Shown piece by piece: positions 44,401-56,099 of a stretch of 64,000 nucleotides of DNA. Each line of letters opens with the position of its first letter. The stretch's first letter is position 1. The DNA comes from Seiridium cupressi. Its lineage: Eukaryota > Ascomycota > Sordariomycetes > Amphisphaeriales > Sporocadaceae. The notes under the pieces were generated by a model. The model was not told the DNA's origin. It did no database searches and saw only the letters and a list, made by a program, of their open reading frames with translations. Where the stretch lies: positions 247,735 through 311,734 of the forward strand of contig JARVKI010000051.1 in NCBI GenBank assembly GCA_036674765.1, in the 5' to 3' direction. A program made the translations under genes and the position numbers.

Positions 44401-47400
44401 CCGACTTTCTGTATACACGATACCCAACTTCGCGCACAGGGGCGGGGTATAGCAGGAAATTACGAGCCTTGAGTCACGGCTTCGGAATAAGGTCGCCATG
44501 GGACGAACCGGGCCCCCAATCCCCAGCGCAAGCCATCCTGACAGACAATGGGGGCATGGCCACATGGAAAACTGCATCGCTGAGTGCGGGATGAGCATGA
44601 TCACCACAGGGAGAAATCCGCATGCAGACACAACGTGGGATAGGTAGTGCGACAACAGGCATGATGAGTCAACACCGTACCTCAGCCGCCTCGCGATCAG
44701 CCAATGCAACTCCATGACCACTGACCTTGCTACAATTGGTTGCATCCATCGCCAGGTAATCATGGTCAATTCGCGGCAGAAGCAGCAACTGCGCCGCGCG
44801 TTCGAGTGGTCTGCATCTCGCTAACTCCGATGACACTTGGCTGACGACAGCTGAGATTAGGGGTGACTCCTGAGGCCTTGATACTATCCTTGAATCGTAT
44901 TCCTAGTCGAAGATCTGGGGAAATTCTATTGATTTCAATTCGGTCTAGCAATATCCGACACGATGTTCTATGCAAAGGAGATCAATACATTGATATTTTG
45001 TTTCATCTGTTTGCCACTGCAAGATTGACGCGAGCTGTTTTAGATAGGCGAAGCCTCTCAAACCGGGTGGCCCGGATTGGGGAAAGCTTCATGCAACCAC
45101 TTTGGCATCTTGCCATTTAGACCCCATCGGTCTTTGCAGCCCTCAAGCTATCTTGGGTGGCGCCATGACTAGACTAGTCGTAAGCTGATATGCAGACACA
45201 TTGGCATTTCGTTGCGGTTGTTCCTGGGGCTTCGACGGCGGAAAGTATAGTTCCACTCAGGAGTGAAAGCTAGCTGGCGCTGTCAGCTCAGTTGCTAATT
45301 GCCACGCCTGCGTTTGCCCCAGGCAACGACAACGGCAACAAGATTACACAGAAGCTGATGACTGATGGCTGATGTCTTCATTTCGAAGCCACGACGCTCC
45401 GTCTCAGGACAACGGTCCGATCTGCTTCGCTGTGGCATGAGGCGATGCTCAAATACGTGAACCAACCAAGGAAGTTTCCAAGCCACGGTATGGCAAGCTC
45501 TGTGCTCAATCACCGCGAAGGCACTTTCGTCTTCCGAAACATGAGCTCCAGCTATAGTAGCTGAGCTGCCATTCCGTGCGGCGCTCAGTTTGTTTCTCGT
45601 CGAGTGCGAGACAGTACAACACTGGTGCTATGACGCATACGAACGTAGATGGTGATAACGGCGAACAGGAATCACTCCACCCAAAAGGCCACCACAGCTC
45701 TTGCTAGGTTGTGCAAATAACATTGAAGTTGTTCGTGCAAAATAAGTCCAGATGCCCCGGCGACTGACGTTTGAACAAGAGACCAACAGCTGGTTCACCA
45801 TACGCAAGTTTAGTTCAATATATCAAGAATTCGCGCGCAAATGACCGGATCCATCGGTGACCTGCAGAAATCCCTGTGCGCTTGGCACTTTGCCACTTCT
45901 GTTCTTCTGTCTCGACTCCCCCATTTCCCCAGGTTCACGATGTTCGGCAGCCAAAAAGGCTTCTTCTGCAGAACTTCTAGAAGGATGCCACGGAAGAACC
46001 GTTGTGGGGCGTATCCACCAAAGCGCGACAGCCGCTGGTAAGGGGTCGCTCATTAAAAGGTGATATTCTGCAAATCTCAGCGCCGTTCGCATCCAGAAGA
46101 TCCTCATCTGAAGTCTAACCTCTTTGAGGATGCACCCGATAGATTAAGGTTCATTACTCAGTGGCCAACCCAGCAATAGCTAACGGCGCTACTTGAAGTA
46201 AAGAGGCAGCTCAGAGCCAAGTTCGACCGTAAGACCTGCCGAAAGCTGGACGCGATGAACCCCCAACCCTCCCCGTGTCATTCTATCCACCAGACCTCGT
46301 CAGTCATCCCGCGCGACGAAGGATGAAGCTCATCCACGGCCGTCAGGAGCCAGGAAGGCAGGAACACGCAGCCCGAAATATCTCTCCCTCACACGCGCGC
46401 TCTGGCCTATCTTGGTCATAGCCCTGCAGCACGCGAGGCTTGTTGCCTTCTTATCACACGTGGCTAGCTGGGCCTCGTAGCTGGCCCCCTGTCCGGCCTA
46501 CGTCAAGGTACTGCATCTCATTGATTAACCGGAAATCATCAGGCCCCTGGGAAGCGCGAGCGATTCGCACACAAGTACACTCTACATTGTACAAGCGTCG
46601 GCGCTATATCAGTCTGCTCTGTTCCTGCATTAGCATCTTCCACCGACAAGTGAGCTTTTAGACTGGGCAAAAATAGGCCTAAAACAAGGGGTGATTTTCA
46701 TTGACTGGGTGAATCCTCTCGCAATCCCAACCAATTCCTGCGTCAGCGCGAGAAGCTCACAACCACTGCTGCGAGGAGTACATCCTCCTTCGATAAGGCT
46801 GTGTTCCAGAGGCTTGGGTGGCATGGATCTAGTCCAATTTTCATTTGCCCTACGACTCGGGACCCGTGATAGTCATGGCTGAATACACATTATGAATACC
46901 GAACTGATTTGCTATCCCGAAGCCGAAAGGGTCGAGATGAATGCGCCGGCAGCCTAATCGAGTCGCGCATTGTACCACCATCATGTGACAAATGGGGATT
47001 CACTCCTGAGCTCGAGCAGCTGGAGGATGGCGATCGCTCCGTCATCGACTCATTTACCCGCCAGCCCTTGACATGGCACAGGCTTTCTTTCGCTTCCTAT
47101 ACTATGGTACAGTCTCAGAATTTGGTGAGCAACATCAGTGTATGTAGTATGGTTCAATGCCTCGGTATCCCCCTTCCGCTGTGCTCCAGCTCCTACAGGC
47201 ATCAACCCAGGCGCAATCCACACCGAACCACACCGAACTACACCGCAGTGTCATCATATTCACTGTGGTCATGTGTATCGCTTGTAATGCTTTTCCAACA
47301 CTTGCAACAGATCAACAAACATCAATATGAGACTGTCCCTGGAAAACGTTCTAGGCTATCTTTCTTCTTACTCAGTACCGGCTTCAAAGCCGCGATCCGG

Positions 47401-50400
47401 GCTTCCCTGGCTTCTTTGCAACCGATCAGGTCAGTCTAGCGGAGTAGTGGACAAGACGTTCCTTTTCCCATGCTCAATATTCGAATTTTTCTTTCATTCG
47501 TCTCGAGTATATCCAGTCTTAGCGACCTTGATTGGACCCGCTATCTTTGAAGGGCTCCAGGGGACCGTTCCGGTGGAACACTTCGTTGCTTTCTAGAAGG
47601 TCTCTCTGATGGACGACGATGACTTGGTGGGCGCCCCTGGTCGGCGCCAAAAGACGAGACGAGGACAACCCGCGGCACTCGATCCGGCTCCCGTGATGAT
47701 TACTCCTCTCGGTAGCTGTCGTTGGCGCATCCGGCTCATGACATCCTATCGTTAGCCAATACATGTCATATTCACGCCGGCTGGTATGCCGGTCCCCCCA
47801 AAACAGAGATCTTGCCTCGAAATTGCAAAGCATGTAGTCCGGCCCACCCCAGGCAAACTTACTGTTAATATCCAATCTACGCAAGAGCGAGACAGCTGCT
47901 GGTCTGTGATGCCCACGCATAGTTTCGTGTTCACAACGATCTACAATCGGCCTTCCCCGGGCTCCGCCTCCTACGCAGACCCTTTCCACAATTCCAGCTG
48001 ATATCAATCTCGGCCCATTGACAACTTCGCTTACGCGCAAGGAGGACCCTTATTCCAAGGTTCGATGGCCCATCTTTGACGGCTTGCAGCCCGCTGGATG
48101 CCCACTCGGTCGCGCGAGCTTAGCAGGAGACTGCGGAACACGAACGGGGCCTTACCGAACCCTTGGACCATGGCATTGTCTGAAAGATTCTTTCCGGATT
48201 CCAGAAACTGGTGAGATGCTCCACAATGAGGTTTCCCCAGCGGCCCAGCCACGTTCAACCGTCATGCAGGAACCCCACCGGAGAATGGATTCAGCTAGCA
48301 GCTGTCAACTTGTCGAGCGTGCCAATATCTAACACGGGGTAGAATCCATTCCCTTCAGCAAGAGAAGCGGTGGAACTCAGTCCAAGACTTGCATACGCAT
48401 TGACCCAACAACACCATAGTCACGAAGCAGGCAAAGAAAGACTGCTGCTTCTGCGGATGAACACTTCCATCAGCAAAGGAACCATTCATGCAGCTCGCAT
48501 TGAACATTAGGGCTTACTGGCCAGTCCCTGTCATATCCAAACCTGTCTCTGACAAGGTCCGAGATACCCTGGCCCATGTAGCTCGTGGCGCCGGGGAAGG
48601 ATCCCGTCCTAACACGCTAATTCCCGAGTTCTACGAATCACTTCCTGATTTCCTTTTCGCTAATTACAGATTGGAACTAAGAAAAAGTTTTCAGACAAGC
48701 AAACCTTGAGATAACCTCAGCCGATTTGCTAGGCGGAACCAAGGTACAGGTATCAAATGCCATGGTGACCCGGAAATATGATCTGCAACTATCTCGGTAG
48801 ACAGGATTGGAGTTGGGATGAACCTGCAGACATTTGGCCGAGCCCGCTACCTCATACATACCAACGCGCACGCTAGAAATATGCTTTCGTATATCTCATT
48901 GCGCTTGTTGGGGAGAATGTCAGCCTCGTTGCGCGAGTCCTCCCCAACCAGATAGGACCTTGAAACAAAAACTTGGTCAAACTCTTTTGCTTGCGGCCTC
49001 AGCCGAACGCATGTGGAGGGGTTCGTATACTACAATGTCGGCATTTATTCATGTGTAGGTCGTTGCGGCCCACGGCAGGTATTGCCTTAGCCCGCCCTAT
49101 TGACCTTGCAGTGGAACTTAATGTTCCGTGCTGTGACTCAGCATACACAAGTCATAGCGGTGGTCCTGACTTTGAGGTTGCCCTCCCTCATGAGGAACCA
49201 GAGCTGAGAGATACTGTTCCCAGCACACCGGTCAAAGCCAATCCACTTACTTGTCTACAATGCGATCCTGAGACTGAGTACTCGCTTAAGTGCCAACGGT
49301 CGCTTGCTGCTTCCCGTTCCCCACAGGTTCAAGCGATCATGCATGAAGGTCGCCAATTCTCCGACGAAGCAGCCAAGTTGCGTCATACGATATGTATCAG
49401 CATCAAGTCCTACGTGTCTACTTGTTCGCGCCCGAAGGCACTGACACCATCTACCAGGTGACTGCGCGCAGCACTGATGCTCCAATACCCTGCATTTGTC
49501 GGCTTGCGCTGCCCGTCCCACGTGGCATTGTACTATTCCGACGTGGCAGGAACTGGAGGTTTTGGAGGTCTTTCCTGAAACAGGTACTGTCGAGATCCGC
49601 CCATTCCTCCGGCTGCCCAGTCGGGACTCGATACATGGCTGTAAATCTCGGGCCACTTTAACCATAGACGGAAACCAGGACCGTCTGAAAGATGCAAGGC
49701 TGAATGAGCCAATCTCTCGGGTTGCCCAGCCGGTTTTGACATGTGTTTGGGAGATCACTCAGGCCTTGTTAGGCGACTTTACCGCCATCATGGCAGGGCA
49801 TGTCCGTCAGTTCAGAATCCTCGAGGTTTTCAAGGATTGCTCATTGGATTGTAGATATCGCCGTGACCATGCGTACGTCAGCTCATATTGGCCCGAATGG
49901 TAACCTAGCAGGCTGCCGGCTGCCGACAGGATTTAGTGCGATGATCCATGCGAAGCCATGGGCGGTGCTCCAACGGTCGGTGAGCTCCAATAGCTGCTTC
50001 ATGCGTGGCCCAAGGTGACCAAGGTGACACATGTCAAGTAATACACCTGCGCCTCATGATGTACACTATCCATTGAGACAGCTTTGCGCCGTGGTCGCGC
50101 CAAATAAGCCTTCGGGCACGTAAATGCCTCGCTTTGCGATTAATCCCGGTGCACAACATGAATCAATGCTCTGAAATCGTGAGAATCGAAGACGTTCCTC
50201 AGGGCGTGTTGGCGCGACCGACAGGGCCAATTGCCCATGGTTGTGCATGTACGACCTAGTAGCTTGCTAAGCCACCCATAAATGCACTGGAAATCAGCGC
50301 CCGAGACGTGAAATGTGGCTGTGCCGATTCACTACCGCCCGCAGCCTCGCCCCGCAACAGCTGGGGAGCTCCAGCGGCGCCGCCCAGGCAACGTCAGGCC

Positions 50401-50538
50401 GCCCCGCCATCCATTGAACCTCTACCTCAACCACCAAATGGCATCTCCGTAGAGTTTACCTAATCTCGGACTTGCTACGGTTGCTGCAGCCCTGACCCTT
50501 CAATCGAGCACGAGAACGTAGCGGGGGCGCCTGACACC
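41498..50538. other. 9-kb gene-poor stretch of ordinary composition
   Basis: The left 1.5 kb is the presumed promoter of the minus-strand microprotein gene and carries a GGGCTT repeat (42393-42416) and AGCAGCC/GCAGC-type short repeats near 42.53 kb. Further right, frames up to 176 codons appear on both strands (for example 46909-47439 plus, 47519-48040 minus, around 49.05-49.46 kb plus), but none has start context plus motif and several mutually overlap. I saw no rRNA, tRNA or transposon signature. The last few hundred bases are the C-rich leader of the ARPC5 gene. Confidence 0.4.
42393..42416. repeat. (GGGCTT)4 tandem repeat
   Basis: Four perfect hexamer units. They resemble a degenerate telomere-type repeat (TTAGGG family), but an internal position and only four copies make a simple microsatellite more likely. 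Confidence 0.85.
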
Positions 50539-51314
50539 ATGTCGATCATTCAGCAACACACATCGTCCTCGCTCAGCGACGCCTGGCGAACCATCAACAT
50601 CGATGCGCTCGACCCGGAGTCGTCACAGAACTTTGACACGTCCACGCTGCACCCGCCGCTTCCCGAGGCCAGCGAGGCTGAGGTCCGGCAGCTCAACAAC
50701 CAGGTGCGACAGCTTCTCCGGGGCGGCGATGCAGAGGGTGCTTTGAGGGGCTGCCTGGAGTTCCCCGTCTACAGCGGGGAGGAGAGCGCAAAGGTAGGCA
50801 GGCACCCTTCCTCGTGGCTCTGCGAAATAGGGCTCGATAGCAGGATCGAGAGTGAGAGAATGTCGAGGCTAATATGATGTGGACGCACAGGATGCACATC
50901 TGCAGACCGTCCTCGAGGTCCTGCAGTCGATCAAGGCGAGCGAGATGACGCCGATGCTGCAACGCATCTACCAATCGCAAGGCGGAAGCGAGCTGTTGGA
51001 TGTACTGGTGAAGTATTTGTACGCTCATCACTGCCCCGCAGACCATGCATTGGAAGCATACTTACAGTCTGAGGTACAGGTACAAGGGCATGAGTGCATC
51101 GCCCTCGAGCGCCGGACCGCGAACATCATCTAGGGCAACATCGAACTTGACGCCACAGGCGACTGGCTTCAGCCAGGTATCTGGAAGGCCGGGAGCAGCA
51201 AACGAGTCTACGGGCGCTGCTATGAGTGTGCTACTGAGCTGGCATGAAAAGGTCGTTGACGTAGCAGGTATTGGTAGCATAGGCAGATGCATGACGGACT
51301 GGAGAAAGGTATAA
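50539..51314 (+). CDS. ARC15: Arp2/3 complex subunit 5 (ARPC5/p16)
   Basis: Smallest subunit of the Arp2/3 actin-nucleating complex (branched actin at endocytic patches). Exons: 50539-50793, 50891-51018, 51080-51314; introns are 97 bp (GTAGGC..CACAG) and 61 bp (GTACGC..TACAG). The joins give ..SGEESAKDAHLQTVLEVLQ and ..LVKYLYKGMS in frame, 205 residues in total. Family marks: the N-terminal WRTINIDALDPES, the helical RQLNNQVRQLLRGGDAEGALRGCLE, IYQSQGGSELLDVLVKYLYKGM, and the C-terminus VLLSWHEKVVDVAGIGSIGRCMTDWRKV. Compared with yeast Arc15 (154 residues) there is a Ser/Pro/Ala-rich insert after KGM, common in filamentous fungi. The start has good context (ACACCATGTCG). Secure. Confidence 0.95.
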
Positions 51315-51586
51315 GATGCGTCTACACGACTATGAAGCGATAGACCATACCTTGGCAGAGAAAACTCGATAGAACAATTCCTCACCACCTACGATTCCAG
51401 AAACGGTTTAAAATGAGAGAAGGAATTGGTGTTATTCGATATGCCTGACTGCTAAGAGCTATACGACCAACGGAGTTCGACCCAAAGAACCGTGTCTAAA
51501 TCTAGAGTATTCTAGGATGCCTCTAGTCCCATTTGCCCCAAGTCCCAAGGGCGAATTCACTCTTGATTGCCTCATGACACAGTGAC

Positions 51587-52612
51587 TCAGGCCCGGTACC
51601 CCGAACTGCGGCGTTTTGTCTCAGACCGAGGCCGGCGTCTCTGTGTGGGCCGAGCCATCGGTTCGATGACTATTGGTTCTCGATGCTGTGGGAGAGCAGT
51701 GCCCTGACCCTGGGCCTTAGCTTCACCCTCGTAAGGCGCATCACGAACTCGCGCCGGCTCGATACGCCTGGGACCGGTGATCTGGCCCGCCAGTCTTCGT
51801 TGAGCGTCCTCCAAGTGCTCGGCCATGTATACTTCGGCGAAGGTCCGGAGGTCGGGAACTCCGCGGCCCTGCACAACCATCTCGTTCCAGCGCCGAAGCA
51901 TCCCAAAAGCCCGGAGGCGGGAGTAGTTGAACTCCAACTCGAAGCGGCGCTGCGGCACCGCGTCCCTGGGCCCCTTACCCCAGACAAAGATGCAGAGCTT
52001 GCCCGCGCTGTGGGAGGTGCGCTTCATGGAGAGCTCGGCGCTGATGCGACGCGAGACGGCGGCTATGAAGGCCTCGCGCTCTGCTGGACCCTGCAGATGC
52101 GGATCGCTCTCGAACCCCGTGTTAATGGGTATCTCCCATTCTCCGTAGCCGGAGTAGATCACAGGGGCGTTCACATAACGGAACATTCGCGGTAGGTTCG
52201 CCGGGTGAAAGCCAACGGGATCACGGGATGGGGCTACAGCGGAAGATCCCTGGCTGGTCGGATGGGTGCTGGTGTCTTGAGATGATGGACTGCAAGCGAT
52301 GGGCTGCTGCACCGAGATCGAGGGCGGTAGTGATTGAGTGAGCTGGCTTCTCTTCCTCTTGGTCGGAGGAGGGCTCGTAGGCTCATTGCTAGCACGCTGG
52401 CCTCGAGTATCTGCCGGAGGCAAGAGCTCCTCTCGACTCGCCAGGATGAAAGCCGATGAGGGCAACCCAAGGCCGTTGTTCAACACCATACTTGCAAGCT
52501 GGTTATACTTCCAAAAGTCGACCTGCCGGGTCTTTGAATCGACAGAATTCCGTTGATGTCCGCAGTTTGCTGACCAGGAGCAATGTCCTTCGGCGGTCGC
52601 CGTGAACTCCAT
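51587..52612 (-). CDS. Hypothetical protein, lineage-specific
   Basis: A 341-codon frame with ATG at 52612; I do not recognise the family. The N-terminal third is Ser/Pro-rich and contains a basic KRKR patch (possible nuclear signal). The middle (MFRYVNAPVIYSGYGEWEIPINTGFE, then helical AEREAFIAAVSRRISAELSMKR and FELEFNYSRLRAFGMLRRWNEM) looks like a folded domain. The tail is Arg/Pro-rich. The ATG is directly preceded by an in-frame TGA, and coding-like sequence continues upstream in another frame (next entry), so the true N-terminus may be encoded by further exons and the first ~80 codons here may be read in a different frame. It lies convergent with ARPC5, about 270 bp apart. Confidence 0.5.
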   Translation of the reverse strand: MEFTATAEGHCSWSANCGHQRNSVDSKTRQVDFWKYNQLASMVLNNGLGLPSSAFILASREELLPPADTRGQRASNEPTSPPPTKRKRSQLTQSLPPSISVQQPIACSPSSQDTSTHPTSQGSSAVAPSRDPVGFHPANLPRMFRYVNAPVIYSGYGEWEIPINTGFESDPHLQGPAEREAFIAAVSRRISAELSMKRTSHSAGKLCIFVWGKGPRDAVPQRRFELEFNYSRLRAFGMLRRWNEMVVQGRGVPDLRTFAEVYMAEHLEDAQRRLAGQITGPRRIEPARVRDAPYEGEAKAQGQGTALPQHREPIVIEPMARPTQRRRPRSETKRRSSGYRA

Positions 52613-52649
52613 TCAACTTGGACACCTATTGACGTGAGTTTGTTGTTTG

Positions 52650-52887
52650 CTACTCTCGCGCCTCAGTGGGATAACCTACTCAGGTTGCTTGCTAGTCTCT
52701 CAAGCATCTCATTGAAGAAGAAGTCCACTGAGCACTGGCTGTAGTAGTTATACCTGATAGCATGCTGAAGGGCGGCTTGTACTTCCTCGTTCAGTTTGGC
52801 ATCATCAAGGCGCACGTCTTTCCGAGCCAGAGATCTTAGAAACGACTCCCAATTTTTCCTTGATTATACTGCTGAATGTACTGCCAT
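52650..52887 (-). pseudogene. Upstream coding-like exon with a premature stop
   Basis: On the minus strand an ATG at 52887 follows a C/T-rich leader and reads MAVHSAV then TAA; the same frame then continues KNWESFLRSLARKDVRLDD and on through YNYYSQCSVDFFFNEMLERLASN, clearly protein-like. A GTAGGT donor after LASNL and an AATAG acceptor ~50 nt later would join it to the region before 52612 as VQVEWSSRRPPKD. The TAA could derive from CAA by one C-to-T change in CpA context. This looks like the 5' exon of the neighbouring hypothetical gene, damaged in this copy. Confidence 0.35.
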
Positions 52888-53898
52888 GATGACAGGAAGA
52901 GATGAAGGCAATAATTTGAATAGAAGTGACTGGAAGAGGATATTGAAGTATGAATCGTCACTATCGTGATAGCTACCGCAGGGGATGGTGTAGGTAGGTA
53001 GTGATTGATGGTCGCAAGATTGCAGCGTAAGCCCTAACGCTCGGAATATCTACCATTTTATACAAACGGCAGGAGATGACTGCGTTTCGTCTTCTTTGGG
53101 CACTCATGGTGTGTCTCGGAAACCTGCTGCAGGCTAATCAATATCTTGGACACTCCTTGTTTGTAGAGGAGATGCTAGCCAATCTCGAAGGGTACATCCC
53201 AGGGCACCATGCCGCCATGAACATACCAAACTTCGGTGTGCTTTGTTCTCTGGTATTCAAGACGCCATGTTGATGTCATTCATTTACTCCTTGTGCCGTG
53301 CCGACCTCTAGATGTCTTTTTCTTCTGGGTAAGACATACTCTCTTGGGGCCTATAGGGGACCTTGACGCCTTCTCTTTTCTCAAACGAAGGAGTATGGCC
53401 GACAGCAGCCTTGGCAGGGTAATACGTATCTTCAATCCGGGATTCCGAGCTCCATAGGGCAGGCACCAATCACTTTCACGGAAGGCAACGTCCCTACCCG
53501 GCTCACGGCGGGTTCTAGCAAACACCATATACGCATTTGACCTCCGCCCAACAGTCCCGTACGTAGATAGAAGAGAAGAGATGATGTCGGCCTAAGAGAG
53601 AATATCGGTGGGTAATTTGATATGTCCTTGTCAAATCCCATGGAATACAACTATACTTTGTTTGACGAGCCACGAGACATTTTCCAGCAGGAATACAACA
53701 ATGATCTCTCCCCGATTTTAGGTGCAGGATCCCATTAAGGTTTCATATATGCTCAATGAATTCAGTCTCAGTTTATATAGTCGTCCTGCACGTCTTGTAG
53801 ATTTCCTGGTCCCACAGTAGCTTAGCTGGTCCGTGTCCTGTAAATGGAGTCATCTGAGTACAAAAAAGTACTAAAAAATACTTAAAAAAAATAGTCAA
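52888..53898. other. Intergenic region, no gene seen
   Basis: The leader/promoter side of the minus-strand hypothetical gene and then featureless DNA with short frames (up to 82 codons). The right edge is T/A-rich and holds the T-run terminator of the 5S-like relic. Confidence 0.45.
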
Positions 53899-53995
53899 AA
53901 CATACAACACCGGGGATTCGCTCGTCGTCACCGACCCAACTACTAATCCAGCGGTTCAAGGGCTTGTTTACGTGCTTTGGAGTCGTTAATTATGG
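53899..53995 (-). rRNA. 5S rRNA-like relic (3' half recognisable) with Pol III terminator
   Basis: On the minus strand the last ~50 nt match the 3' half of fungal 5S rRNA as I know it: GGATTAGTAGTTGGG (53950-53936), then a GTGAC word, GCGAATCCC and the terminal GTTGTATGT at 53908-53900. Directly after it come TTTT and an eight-T run (Pol III termination). The 5' half (53950 upward) is much weaker, with only a CGTAAACAAGCC-like internal box, so the gene is probably non-functional or a 5S-derived repeat. Dispersed 5S genes are normal in Pezizomycotina, and 5S-derived sequences also occur inside fungal repeats. Confidence 0.6.
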
Positions 53996-54507
53996 GCAAC
54001 TTTGCCTCCAAAAAAGGAGGCACCGCATCTAGCATCTGCCATAAGCGAATACCGTTTAACTAAACGGGAGCACTCAAAACGGACTCTAACGGAGCTTTCG
54101 TAATTTCACGTTTTAGCCTGCCCTACGATAGCTTATGAGATGGCGCAGGTACAAACAGGGGGCGTTAGAGGGTGCTGGAGGGCACTGGAGGGGCCGCTCA
54201 AGGGGGGGTGCTGAGGGTGCTGAGGGATCTGCTAAGTCAGATAACCCACCATAAGTACCAGCTCCTCTATGAACGTACAGCTTTTTTCGCTTAAGATCCA
54301 TAGCAGGGCCGGTAACCCAAAAGGGTTAGTCACACCTGCTACATAGTGGAATGCACCTGCTGCATAGTCGCGCCGCCATGTTAATCAGTCCCTGCAAATT
54401 GCGATCACTATGCCGGATGGAGGCGCCAGTGAGACTGGCACCCCAATTTGGCCAAAACATTGCTGAGCATCCCAAGAAGCGTTAAGCCAGTCTCCCACCA
54501 CCTCACG
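53996..54507. other. Repeat-like spacer with G-rich tandem words
   Basis: It holds imperfect GGGTGCTGAGG/GGGCACTGGAGG words (54160-54230) and paired CACCTGCTRCATAGT words (about 54332-54370). This mosaic of short degenerate direct repeats is typical of old transposon ends; no terminal inverted repeat could be defined. Confidence 0.3.
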
Positions 54508-55860
54508 ATGGCCCCTCGCAAGGCCCCGTACAATCGCCGTTTTACAATAAAAGGCTATAACCAAGATTACATTATTTGGTTGGAAGAGAACCCCATAGCT
54601 TCAATCAGCCGTATTATAGAGCTTGAAGCTGCTGGAGCACAACCCTCATCACATTCAACGGCACATGTTTCGCAATCGTCACCCTCCGGCGAGTCAAGCA
54701 TCGCGCGAATAACGCAGGCGCATCCTCTTCAACCTCCTTCGGGCGAGGCGCGAGTCTCGAAGAGAGCCCGGGAAGATTTGACAGATCCTGCTCTGCCATT
54801 GCAGAACCCGCAGCCCTCACTCATCTTCCCCAGCGAGCCGCGCATTAGGCAAACAACTGAAGCACAAGCTCATCGATCTCCTTCAGATGAGGCGCAAATC
54901 TTAAAGAGAGCCCGGTAAGACACGACAGACACGGATCACTTATCATGGCAATGGCAAAATTCACAGACGACATACTTTACTTCCGATGGATCACGCAAGA
55001 CGAAAACCCCCGGACGAGCAAAAGGAAGAGGGAAACAAACAAGTTTTTAGAGCGTATACCGGATAATAAATCGCAATAAACCTAGATAAGAAGTAAGTCA
55101 ATGCTCTCAACGCCAGACTTGTTACTGCAAGCTTTCAAATTACTTACTATCGAAGGGCACCTGGAGCTCCAGCAATCCCGTCACAAACAAGCTATTCCAA
55201 AGACTCCCTCCGACGTCATAAAAAGGTAAAGGTTACTTCGGGATTTTCTTTCTACGCAGGCAATAAAAGCGGATCAATTAAACCATTTCAACCGTATCAT
55301 ATTCTACTATATCTGTAATGTGGCTTTAGAGGCAGGGACAAGCCTTAAAGCCGTAGACGAATTCACAAAGACCAGTCTGACGGACTGCCATCAGTCCTCC
55401 GAATACTCAGCGCGACTAAAAATTGGCGCCAAATAGGCCGCTTCCCCGATTGAAAAAAACTAAGAGACCACTATCCAACGTCTCAAATCATCTTATTATA
55501 TACGTACACGAGAAAGTTTGGTAAACAAGATACTAAATGGCAACAGGCGGCCCTCCGATAGAGACATATCGAGGGTGGGCGGAGCTGCCTACAATGCGCC
55601 CGATATCACACAAAAAAAAAAGCTCAAATTCCTAGAAAATAAGGAACTAAAAAGTGACCATTTATCGGTTTCCCCGGCATTTCTGCTCACATTCACACAA
55701 ATAGGAACGTGAATATAGTCGCTCCTTATCGCAGCAATAGGATACTAAGCGTGCAGGTTGAAACAAGCCAACAAGGCATTAGGCACGAGGCTCAGCCAGG
55801 AGGAATATGATTGAAGACTCGTAATCATCCAAAAAGCACTAGCTGAGGAGTCACACGGAC
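54508..55860 (+). mobile_element. Decayed repeat/transposon-like region with broken frames
   Basis: An ATG with good context at 54508 (TCACGATGGCC) opens 136 codons beginning MAPRKAPYNRRFTIKGYNQD and containing NPIASISRIIELEAAG, two RxSKRAR-like repeats and Pro/Ser spacers, ending at TAA 54916. Beyond it, coding-looking fragments in changing frames carry on to ~55.7 kb (for example ADQLNHFNRIIFYYICNVALEAG near 55.27-55.33 kb; RRPSDRDISRVGGAAYNAPD near 55.55 kb), each cut by TAA/TAG. This pattern fits a mobile-element gene eroded by C-to-T mutation. I cannot name the family, and no terminal repeats or catalytic motif were found. Confidence 0.35.
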
Positions 55861-56099
55861 GAAGCGACTACGATAACAGAGTCCGGACGATATAGCGAAG
55901 ATATGGGAGAGGAAAACACAGAGTCCAGCAGCAGCGATTGTGAGGATGGGGAGCGCATACAAGGGAATGGAGGAACAGGGCAAGATGCTTTGCGAGTTGT
56001 CGCAACCATAACGTCGGACTGGCAGATTAATACTTTTTCACCGGTCGACAGTCGATGCGCCAAAACTGGAACAGAGAAATCACAGAGATCACATTGCCA

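Noticed and set aside
48973..49461. 162-codon plus frame (49.05-49.46 kb, includes DFEVALPHEEPELRDTV)
   Set aside because: It begins with TTG, overlaps a 167-codon minus frame, and shows no domain; it looks somewhat protein-like but is not supportable alone.
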